Below, piece after piece: positions 1 through 10,800 of a stretch of 64,000 nt of DNA. The notes below the pieces were generated by a model. It worked only from the letters and a program-made list of their open reading frames with translations, was not told the DNA's origin and did not search any database. The DNA is from Girardinichthys multiradiatus (taxonomy: Eukaryota; Chordata; Actinopteri; Cyprinodontiformes; Goodeidae): the NCBI RefSeq assembly GCF_021462225.1, contig NC_061812.1:53003848-53067847 (forward strand), given 5' to 3'. Position 1 is the stretch's first letter, and every line of letters starts with the position of its first letter. Position numbers and translations under genes: made by a program.

Positions 1-1180
1 ATTCCCATCTGATGTATGGACTCTGTGGACTGTGTCTTTTAAGCTAATTTTCAAAGGAGAAAATGAGAGGGGAAATGAGCATTGGGTGATCTTAACAGAT
101 TTGGCTCAGGCCTGTGGAACACCAGTACGTTCCTGGCTGAGGATGGCTGAAGAAGGCTGTGAAACTGCAGAAAGCTGTAGACCTGCTGTGCAGAAGCTCA
201 TTGAAACACCTTTTCAGCTTGTCTGAAATTATTTTTCCACGTGGGTTCTTGTAAACTTTAAAGGTCTCATTGCCCAATAGCCATCTCCCCAGCCATGTGG
301 ATAATATTATTTATAACTTTTCACTTTTCAGCCAAAAGCACCAGAGACTGCAAAAAGTTACCCTTCAACACACACAGGACATGTCTGCATTGTGTCAGGA
401 AAAGTGCGATAAGAGACATAACACACACGTCCTAGGAGAGTCAGGCTGCTGTTGTTGCTGCATAATGGAGGACCCTTCCTTCTGCACACACAAGGCCACC
501 AACACACCCAGGAAGCCACATGATTATCACAATTAAAATAAGAACGTGGTTGCTAATGTACTTTCTAAAGTCACTGTGTGGGTATTTAAAGAGGCTGAAA
601 TGGCAAATGTCTGGAGCCATGACATCAGGCTAGAGGTCTGTGACCTGCAACTCCAGAGTCTAATGTGGATCTTAGGCCTCTCCATAGTAGCTCTTAATTA
701 CTTGGACCAAAAATGTGAAAATTAGGAGAAAGTTTATATTTAAAGGAAATGGGAAAGGCTAGGTTTAGTTGTTCTTCAATCTGTAAAGAACAGCTGGATG
801 TTTTCCTTTGCTTGTAATACAAATAACTGTAGCTTTCTAAGCAAAAACTGTATATAGTGTCATGAAAAATGATTTGCCCTGTACATATGTGTCTGATGAT
901 GTAGAAACGTCAGTATGACAAAAAAAAAGGAAAAACAGATTAAATCTGTAAGGGGTAAATACTTTTCAGGGCGCTGTATAGTAGTTTTCTAATTTATCCT
1001 TTTTCAATGGGTCAAATTGATTCTGGAGATCTAGGCAAATTAAGAGCAAGTGCAAAAATAGTCCTTTGGAATGAAAAATTGCAGAACCCTGTCACAATAA
1101 GGTGAGATCTTTCCATGTAATCCATGCAATAATTATTAAAATACACAGTTGAAGCAATAAAGAGTGAAACAATCACATTC
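1..1180. other. No gene recognised; probable repeat end near 985
   Basis: Short ORFs here (for example 32-226 and 270-536) resemble nothing I know and lack splice context. The stretch ending near 985 (GGGGTAAATACTTTT followed by GCGCTGTATA) looks like the terminal repeat of a DNA transposon, so part of this region is likely an old element. Confidence 0.4.
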
Positions 1181-1540
1181 TGGGCTGCACGGTGGTGCAG
1201 TTGGTAGCACTGTTGCCTTGTAGCAAGAAGGTCCTGGGTTCAACTCCTGGCTGGGGGTCTTTCTACATGGAGTTTGCATGTTCTCCCCTCGCATGTGTGG
1301 GTTCTCACTGGGTACTCTGGCTTCCTCCCACAGTCCAAACACATGCCTGTTAATTGGTCACTCTAAATTGCCCATAGGTGTATGAATGAGTGTGTGCATG
1401 GTTGTATGTGTGTTGACCTGCGATGGACTGGTGACCTGTCCAGGGTGTACCCTGCCTCCTGACCATAGACTGCTGGAGATAGGCACCAGCTCCCCTGTGA
1501 CCCACTATGGAATAAGCGGTAGAAAATGACTGACTGACTA
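1181..1540 (+). repeat. tRNA-derived SINE-like repeat, copy 1
   Basis: Begins GGGCTGCACGGTGGTGCAG, with an A-box-like TGGTGCAGTTGGTAGCA, a B-box-like GGGTTCAACTCC and the fish-typical line about a header (TTTGCATGTTCTCCCC). Ends AATAAGCGGTAGAAAATGAC followed by a TGAC repeat. Three inverted copies occur elsewhere in the window. Confidence 0.75.
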
Positions 1541-1634
1541 ATATCTATGAAAAATTAGATAATCATAATTCAGGAAAATAATTGAATTTGAGATAATAAT
1601 AATAATAATTGAGAAAATGACTGACTGACAAGCA

Positions 1635-3203
1635 TACAGGTACTTCTCAAAATATTAGCATATTGTGATAAAGTTCATTATTTTCCATAATGTCATGATG
1701 AAAATTTAACATTCATATATTTTAGATTCATTGCACACTAACTGAAATATTTCAGGTCTTTTATTGTCTTAATACGGATGATTTTGGCATACAGCTCATG
1801 AAAACCCAAAATTCCTATTTCACAAAATTAGCATATCATTAAAAGTGTCTCTAAACGAGCTATGAACCTAATCATCTGAATCAACGAGTTAACTCTAAAC
1901 ACCTGCAAAAGATTCCTGAGGCCTTTAAAACTCCCAGCCTGGTTCATCACTCAAAACCCCAATCATGGGTAAGACTGCCGACCTGACTGCTGTCCAGAAG
2001 GCCACTATTGACACCCTCAAGCAAGAGGGTAAGACACAGAAAGACATTTCTGAATGAATAGGCTGTTCCCAGAGTGCTGTATCAAGGCACCTCAGTGGTA
2101 AGTCTGTGGGAAGGAAAAAGTGTGGCAGAAAATGCTGCACGAGAAGAGGTGACCGGACCCTGAGGAAGATTGTGGAGAAGGGCCGATTCCAGACCTTGGG
2201 GGACCTGCGGAAGCAGTGGACTGAGTCTGGAGTAGAAACATCCAGAGCCACCGTGCACAGGCGTGTGCAGGAAATGGGCTACAGGTGCCGCATTCCCCAG
2301 ACCTGGGCTACAGAGAAGCAGCACTGGACTGTTGCTCAGTGGTCCAAAGTACTTTTTTCTGATGAAAGCAAATTCTGCATGTCATTCGGAAATCAAGGTG
2401 CCAGAGTCTGGAGGAAGACTGGGGAGAAGGAAATGCCAAAATGCCAGAAGTCCAGTGTCAAGTACCCACAGTCAGTGATGGTCTGGGGTGCCGTGTCAGC
2501 TGCTGGTGTTGGTCCACTGTGTTTTATCAAGGGCAGGGTCAATGCAGCTAGCTATCAGGAGATTTTGGAGCACTTCATGCTTCCATCTGCTGAAAAGCTT
2601 TATGGAGATGAAGATTTCATTTTTCAGCATGACCTGGCACCTGCTCACAGTGCCAAAACCACTGGTAAATGGTTTACTGACCATGGTATCACTGTGCTCA
2701 ATTGGCCTGCCAACTCTCCTGACCTGAACCCCATAGAGAATCTGTGGGATATTGTGAAGAGAACGTTGAGAGACTCAAGACCCAACACTCTGGATGAGCT
2801 AAAGGCCGCTATTGAAGCATCCTGGGCCTCCATAAGACCTCAGCAGTGCCACAGCCTGATTGCCTCCATGCCACGCCGCATTGAAGCAGTCATTTCTGCA
2901 AAAGGATTCCCGACCAAGTATTGAGTGCATAACTGTACATGATTATTTGAAGGTTGACGTTTTTTGTATTAAAAACACTTTTCTTTTATTGGTCGGATGA
3001 AATATGCTAATTGTGTGAGATAGGAATTTTGGGTTTTCATGAGCTGTATGCCAAAATCATCCGTATTAAGACAATAAAAGACCTGAAATATTTCAGTTAG
3101 TGTGCAATGAATCTAAAATATATGAATGTTAAATTTTCATCATGACATTATGGAAAATAATGAACTTTATCACAATATGCTAATATTTTGAGAAGGACCT
3201 GTA
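1635..3203 (+). mobile_element. Tc1/mariner transposon A, full-length but inactive
   Basis: TA target duplication at both ends (1635-1636 and 3202-3203) and terminal inverted repeats of about 205 bp (ACAGGTACTTCTCAAAATAT at left, matching the right end in inverse). A transposase frame lies between. The same family occurs at 25314-26753. Confidence 0.93.
1965..2924 (+). pseudogene. Tc1 transposase pseudogene in element A
   Basis: The frame starts at ATG 1965 with MGKTADLTAVQKATIDTL and ends at TGA 2922-2924, reading through one nonsense codon, TGA at 2055-2057. The N-terminal paired-type helix-turn-helix and the DDE domain are recognisable (SDESKF, FQHDLAPAHS, NSPDLNPIENLW). Against the copy at 26423-25419 it has an in-frame loss of one codon in the basic region near 2135 and a 14-codon deletion near 2298, in the linker before the catalytic domain. 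It is 319 codons in place of 334. Confidence 0.9.
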
Positions 3204-3849
3204 CATGCTTCTGTCTATAGAAGTTGTCCTTGTATTTAAAAAGTGTTGTAAAAAGACAGAGATACAACAGAATGCCAATATGGTCTTGGGTGAAATTGGT
3301 CCTGTCTTGTAGATGTTTGTCTTCTTGGAGACGTTTCCTAAAAGTCTTAATTGTGTCAAGTAAAGACATGCAAGACCAGGTGCAGTTCAGTAGAGTACCA
3401 AAGCCTTAGAAATGGCTTTATAATCATTTCCAGACTGATAAATGACTTTGTTTCTCATCTGTTCTTTAGATCGAGGCAAGATGTTTGGTTTTTAAACCCA
3501 GCATCATGTTGTCAAATCCATTTAAGAGATTTCTTGGTTCTATAGGCCTCACGGCAATTAAAATTAATTTAATAAAAATTAAAAAAGCTGAAAAAGCAAT
3601 TAATCAGTTACATACACAAGGAAGGTGATTCCTTTTTTAAAGGTTGGGTTCAAATTATCACTTGTAAAGTCTGTATTGACTTTTCTTTCTGACATGCATT
3701 TAAGTGTGATTGAAAAAAGCTATAAGGATGTGAATACTCATACAACTCTGCACTACTAAGATTACCAGGATGGGGATGCTGATCTGTGAAAAAGACATTT
3801 TTCTTCATAAATTTCTGATCGCATATCAGGTTAGGCGGTCTACGGGTGA

Positions 3850-4105
3850 GAGGTGGGGGGTACAACCTGGACACGTCTCCAGTCCATCACAGGGCAACAC
3901 AGACACACAGGACAAACAACCATGCACACACCCATGACCAGTTGAGAGAGACCAATTAACCTAATAGTCATTAGTCATATTTTTGGACTGTGGGAGGTAG
4001 CCAGAACACCTGGAGAAAACCCACACATGCATGGGGAGAACATGCAAAGTCCATGCAGAAAGGACCATCTTGCTGCAAGTTAAAAGTGCTACCCACTGCA
4101 GCCCT
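3850..4105 (-). repeat. SINE-like repeat, copy 2 (inverted, degraded)
   Basis: Reverse-orientation relative of the repeat at 1181-1540, recognised by CCAGTCCATCACAGGGCAAC, GGACTGTGGGAGG and GGGGAGAACATGCAAA. Confidence 0.7.
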
Positions 4106-4540
4106 ATGTTAGGCCATTCTAATCAAAATGAAATTGTTTTACAGAAGGGGACAAATCACATTATTCTTTGTGAATACTCATGTACAACAGAGCTGCCATT
4201 ACATCAGTTAAACCACTTATATTTTACACTTTCAATACTCATTAAAGTCATTGACTGGTGATCTCCAGAAACTCACTTTGTGTTTTGTCAAAAAGAAATC
4301 CTTTTTATAGGTTTTATGAGTTCTTTTCCCCAAAACGTCTCTGTCAATTAGCCAGCACATTTCCAGAGCTTTGGAATATTTTTACATCCTTGGCAAACAA
4401 TGATTAACTGCAGGTGCCTTTATTCTCACAGTGCACATAATTTCAGTTAGACTGTAAAATCCACTATTTAAATGGCAGGACATAATTCATTTTCTATATT
4501 AAAGTCTTACGCAAAGAGATTTTTTTCTGTCACTTAGAAC

Positions 4541-4692
4541 TTTATTGAGAGGTTTTGTGAAATATTAAAAACACAGCTTAAAAGCATTGTTTCACAGTGG
4601 CTCTTTGAAAAGTTGTAAAAACACGCGATCAAAATACTGTAACATTTCCAAACACCACTTATATAATGTTCTTTAGCTCAGTCACGTTTATT
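4541..4692 (-). terminator. Candidate poly(A) signals of bin2
   Basis: On the minus strand, AATAAA occurs at 4692-4687, about 170 bases past the bin2 stop codon, and again at 4546-4541. Either could end the transcript. No downstream GU-rich element was separately verified. Confidence 0.45.
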
Positions 4693-4859
4693 CCACTAGT
4701 TGCGACATCATCATCATAGCATGTGGGAAAGCCACAAGGGACTTGTGCTCATTTGTTTGTACAGCTTCTGCACCCAAAACATATGGGATCACTGGGTGTG
4801 TGACCCAGCAACTGCTCGGTGGAAGAAGAAATATTACAGGGTGACGATTGACTGTTGCC

Positions 4860-7800
4860 TCACTCCGCCTGTACTGGCTGGATGAGTTTTTCTGAGAAGA
4901 TCCCTGAGTAGTTGTCCAGATCCTGGTGCTGCTTCCAGCTCTCCTCCCTGATCCCCCTCAGCAGGCCGTCCAGCTGCCAGAGACAAGCAGTAAACACATG
5001 GAAAAAACAGGTTCGAATGATGATATAACCACTTCCCAGTTTGAACAACATTTCTGCATGATTGTGATATGATTATAGCTGAACCACAGTAACAATGACC
5101 AAATTCTTAAGAACATTGGAGCAAAGTTTGTGATTTACAGCTAATTCAGGTTCTGGAAGGTTGTCTTTGTCCCCCATGAAGGCCTTGTGCCTGATTGGTT
5201 GAAGCGTGTCTATCATGACAAAACACACAACAATGCCATTTTGGATAGTATATTTGATCTGAGGACTTTGTAACAATTACAAGACCTCTGTTAAAACAGA
5301 TCATATATGTTGTTTTAGTTTCAATATGAATCAGATTACACACACTGCAGACCTATCAAGGGGTCCTTCAGGGTTCTGTTTTGAGTCCTGTTCTGTTCTT
5401 GCTTACACAAATCTCTGTCACATCACTGCTCTTTATTTTGGCTCTTTGTCCTTTCGTACGTTTACAGTTTTGATTTATTTGCACCCATAAAAAGGAGCCA
5501 CCGGCCACAAGACGTTTCAGTTTTTTGGGCCATTTTGTACCTGTTTTGATAATTGACGATTTAAAGCAATTTTCCACAATCTATTCATAGTCTACTGTGA
5601 ATAAATGTGGTTATGTGACTCCAATACAAAATATCTACCAGCAGGAGGTTGCTCTGGTTTTTATTTCATGAGAATGTCATATTTCAACAGTAAAATACAA
5701 ATAATTAAGTTAAGTAAATAATTATAGAACATTCTAGTATTTTTATGATTACTCCATAAAAATGATGTATAAAATAGTTTTGTTTATTTTAATCACGACA
5801 AAAAGAAACCATGATGGGAATTGTGATATGTGACGAAATATATTACAAAATAAAGAAGGTAAAATAACCTGTAAAAGGTTGTTAGCTAGTACAGCACAGT
5901 CTCATCAGAAAAGAATACTGATGATAAACAGTCGTATTGTTGCTCAGATCAGACAGAATTATGATTCAATCTGACAGATCAGCAAACAAAAAGCCTCCAG
6001 AAGAAAGGTAGGTTTTGTTCACGATTAACATGACTAAAATTGCTTTATTTAGGTTCAGACAATTTTAAAAATCAAGAAGTGGAAAAGAAAGAAATCTGAA
6101 TGTATTAATTTCTTTTTAAAAGAACCCAAGGACTTCTATTATAGCAGACCAATTTGAAATTAAAGTTGTTTCCATTGTTAATATGTTTTTACGGATAAGG
6201 TGTTATAAATAGACTTTTTATAAACCCAAAGCAGCTTTTTCTATTCCTATGTCTGTCCTACTTAAAGAAAAACTGGTATCACTTCTTTGTTCCATACCAT
6301 AAGGTGCAACAGCACACCACTTTGAAACCACTTTCCATCTCAATCAATGACCTCACCAGCACTGTTAAACCTCAGTATAAAAATAAAATACAGGCTCAAA
6401 GGTCAAAGGAATGAATTAGAATCTGGAAAGTGTAGTGCGCATTTTTCAGCCACCTGAAGCCCAATACCCCTAAATAGAATCCAATGCAACCAAATGAGGG
6501 GGTTTGTTTGGGTACATTTGTGAAGAAACTGCATCGTGAACACAAAAGGAACACATCAGACAACGAAAGTTGTGAAGAGGTTTAGAGCACAAACCCCAAC
6601 TTAAGATTTGAATATCTTTCAACCAGTTTCTCAGGCAACAAGAAGGTGCAATCATCAGATGCGACCAACTTTTTGGACCACATAAACAGTGCTATATGTG
6701 GGGGAAAACTAAAACTGCACATCACTCGGAACACACCATTCCCAGATTGAAACATGGTCGTGGCAACATAGTGCTGTGGGGATTTTGTTTTTTGCAAGAA
6801 AACTGGTCAGCTGATGCGAAGTAAGATGGAACTAAAAAAGGAGGAATACTGGAAGGAAATCTCTCAAGCAATGCCAAAGACTGGATTTAGGAGACAGGTC
6901 CCTTGGCTGTAGAGGACTTTGGTCCCCAACCAACCCAAACTTCTTTCATGCCTACAAATTAGAATGCATCGACAGTTCTGATTGATGGAGACATCATGTC
7001 CCAATAGAAATACCGTATATCCAAAATGACTTTCATTTTGGTCCTTCTTAAAAGAGTTCATTTAGGCATCATTTCTAGAAATTTCTTCACCTAAGCAAAG
7101 AAATTAAAAAGAAATCACCCAAAATGTAACAATAAGTAGGTCAGATCTGTACGTGGTGATGTAATGCGGGTCGCTGAAAAACAAAAAAGCGTGGAGCATG
7201 CGCCTAAAGTTTGCAGTTATGCTGCATCTCTTATGCTGAGAATCTGAACATCTAAACAATACTTTTGGTTTTGTATTTACAGAGAAAGACTCCTCACAAT
7301 TGTATGATAAATTGAATGGTTCAGACAGAAGGCTTTAAACAACAGATCTCCATAATGTATTGGCCTGAAATGACTCGATGGGTCAAAAGTTTACAGGAAG
7401 GGTGTCATCTCCAGCGTGATCAGCAGCATTATGTAAGGCGAGATATGCTTTACAAGAACTCCCACACACTCACACACAGAGAAAGACTAACCTCTTGGGT
7501 GGCAGCTATCACCAGGATGAAGTCTCCCTGTTCAAACTGCAGCTGGCCTTCGTCAGACGCTGCACTGCTCTCTGTCGCCACCGCCTGGGGTAAAAAAAGA
7601 TGTGTGGTTTTAATATTTTTCCCTTTTACAGGTCCTGTCTTTTTCCACCCCAATAAGCACGTTAAACTGTAGTTCGTCGTGGGTATTCTATATCTCTGTC
7701 TCTCTATTCTCTTTTACACTGGGTCTGGTTTTGGACTCAATGCTGAGTTTGTAAAACAGACAAAAACCAACCAAAATAAATTTTTATAACTTGTATAAAG

Positions 7801-10800
7801 CCACTGGAAAGCAGTCAAGAGTACCTTGTAAAGAAAGCCAGGTGGATTCTGGGAATTCGAGTCATCTCCTGGCTCAGATGTCTCGGGATTGTTTGATGTT
7901 TCCATCCCGTCCTTTTCAGGTAACAGGGGCTGTTGGTCTGTGGAGTGGAAGGATTGGCGGAGGGGCGGAACTGGGTGAGGTCTGGGTTCAGCCTCCTCTA
8001 ATGACAGATTGCCCACGGCGCCCTGGTCAAGACTCTGCATGTCATCCCCATCTGCTGAATCAGAGGGGCTTGATGGTTCCTGATTCGCTGCCTCAGACTT
8101 TGGCACTCCGACGCCGGAGTCATCCGACTGATTTGTCGCGAGCTCTGCCTCAGCCTCGGCCTCCAGGTCTTCTGGACTCTGACTGCGTGTGCTCTTGTCG
8201 CTGTTCTCATCGTCACAAACAGACTGCCTCTGAGGCGTGTTTAGGCCGCTGAAGCTGAGATCTGAGTCTGATGAACTAGTGCTTTTGGATGGGAAGCTGG
8301 TTTCCTCTGGTGCAGTGGTTTCTTTGGAAATGCTCTCACACTGTTGGACAGGGGAAGAGGGACCAGCTTCTTTGCCATTTTGGGAAGGGGAATGGATAGA
8401 TACATGATCAGCTGGGAAAGCTGTGTTGCAGGGGATGGGGTTGGAGATGGCCAGGGACCTTCTTTTCTTTGACTTGCCAGTTGTGCTGCTTGAAAATAAA
8501 TAAATGAATAAAAAGTCATTAATATTGGAAAATAAGGACAAGTGGACAACATTAGGTCAAAATCAAATTGATTCCTTCTGGACATGCAATATGGTGCGAT
8601 TACAAACCAAATTAAGGGATGTGAAGCACAAAGATCAACCACAAGACAGCTTGTAAAATGATTTTTGATGTAGCAACAAGAAACTGAAGGAGCTTCATCT
8701 CGCTCTTCTACAATCTTGCTAAAGGTTGGACATTTGCTTATTGCAGTGCACTCAGCTGGGGGCTTGTACTCCTACAACCTCGAAACATGTTCCTCCCAGG
8801 GCAACTCCAAAAAGTCAAACCACTCTCATAGCTTTAGAGGCTGAAATATTTGCAGATAGTTCTGAATATATTATCTAGTCAGTATCAGCTGACCTCATGC
8901 CCAAGCACTGACAACCTCCCACAAAGTGCGGGGAAATTCCATGTCTCCAGAGCAACCTTATCACTCTGGAATTACTAAGTTCACTTCGCCTGCTACCTAG
9001 CATCCAGCCATGACATATCTCCCAAAAGATGAGGGGGGGATTACCTGTGACTGAGCCGAGTCAAGCCCCAGCAGTGCAAGCTTGACCTTTAAAACAGGAC
9101 ATATCATGCAAAATCCACTTTTTTAGCCTTTAAATATATTTTGTTGTGTCCTTGGGTCTGTAGGAGTGGAGAAATGTTTAATTTAGTCTCTCCAGGTATT
9201 ACGGAGATATCTTTATATTCTGTTTGTGTTATATTTTTCAGACCATTCAGTTTTCTGTCTCATCTGTTACGTTTTTCCAACTGTTACGTCCTGGCCATTG
9301 TTCTGATAGCAGTAGCATCTGATAGCAGCCCTAACAGATACAGAATGCTTCTGTTAGTGCTGCGTGCTGCTTTTAGCTCCATGAGGACAGAACTGTACTG
9401 TGTGTTTTGAATATTATTATTACATAAACAGTTTAGCATTGTTTTTGTCATTTTTTTCTTGTTTCTGCAGAGCTAGATAATTGTTACCAAACTACAAAAA
9501 TGGCCGAACGAGTTAAAGTGTAGGGTTGTTTGACCTGTAGGGGGGTGGGGCCTCAACAACATTTATAGAGACGTTACCAAAATGAGTTGCACTCAGAAAC
9601 ACCTGAGAACAGGGGTAAAAGAGGAGCTTATGGAGCTACAATAACAAGGAGTTCAGATTAAAGCATTGCAGTTCAACTTTATATAGACCACAACTGAATG
9701 ATTTAAGTGTGAAAAGGAAGGATTTAAAAGCATGATATGTCCCCATTAAGCCCATGCCACCAGGAGAATGCCTCTGTTTTTCATCTTCAGACAAGGCATT
9801 CTGTTTTCTCTGTCTGCATTTAGATATTGAAGACCAAATAGCCTTGGGATACCTAATCAGGGGCCAAAGACTCAGACAACATAAGCCCCCCCAAGATCAT
9901 GGAGGTACTTAAACCCCTCCAATTTAGGTGGTGACTCCAAAAGACAAGTCTTACTAGTAGCTCTGGGTCCCTGAGCATAACCATAAACTTAGTCAAGGAA
10001 GGGTGGTAAGTTTCTTACTGACGGAAGGCAAATATTGCTTCTCTATCATCATTGGTGATGACTTGCTTTCCTGGCATTGGCCACACCAGCAAACAGCCAA
10101 ACATCTGCTCTTTCAGAGGTGCTAATGCTCATCAATAAACTAATAAAGCCTCTGGTAGGCAGCACCTGACTGCTGCTATCCCTCTGAAGTCCACTTGGGT
10201 CCAAGCACTATTATAATGATGAGGTCTTGGTCATTTTCATAGCTTATGAGGCCTTGGTATTGGATACAGCCTTGAATTTTTGAGAACTTAGTGCTCACTG
10301 ACAGTTCATGTGTATCAGCACATTGTGCTGATAAAATATTAAACTATTATCACAAGGCACTGCCCTTCTTCCTCTGACCGTTTCTCAAGAAAAGCCTGTT
10401 CCGTTTTTTATGACAGCCATACATTTAGTAAAACTGAACGTAGCTCTAATTTAAGCTCTATTACAGCTTTTTCCTGCCATTACAGAGCGGCTACACAGTA
10501 TCTTTAGCAATAACTACCAGAGCTATCAGATAAATACTTTGCAGCCCTCCAGAAATCCCCTTTTAATCCTCCAAAGTTACTGTGTCCTGCAGAGTCAGGG
10601 CAACCTGTGGCTTACCCAGCAAACCAACAGAGACCCTCCCATGTTTCATAGCAAGAATCTCTTCCATAAGCAAAAAACTTATCTGATTTACCAAAGTGTT
10701 TTGGTTTCAGCAGCAGTATGTCTTTTAATGAGCCTCTTGTAGAAGCAAAGCAATATAATTATGTTTCAAACACTTTTAAAGAGGAAGTGTCAACAGCTTA

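Larger units (their letters stand above)
4860..7584 (-). other. bin2: Degenerate SH3 domain of BIN2, encoded by exons 11 and 12
   Basis: The two last exons (7584-7492 and 4973-4860) align along their length with the SH3 domain of BIN1. The strands around [13 protein letters not shown] and DNYSGIF are conserved. Residues that normally build the proline-binding groove are changed: the ALYDY-type motif reads ATESS (residues 482-486), the Trp of the GWL motif is Leu514, and the FPENF-type end reads FSEKL (536-540). The RT-loop acidic pair Asp490-Glu491 remains. The fold may persist while canonical PxxP binding is lost. Known biology: mammalian BIN2 has no SH3 at all. Inference: this is a relaxed or repurposed domain. 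Confidence 0.8.

Noticed and set aside
270..536. 88-codon ORF near the left edge
   Set aside because: Cys run and low-complexity composition, no family resemblance, no splice or regulatory context.
7791..8252. 153-codon plus-strand ORF
   Set aside because: It is the antisense of bin2 exon 10, whose minus-strand frame is supported by splicing and BIN2 linker motifs.
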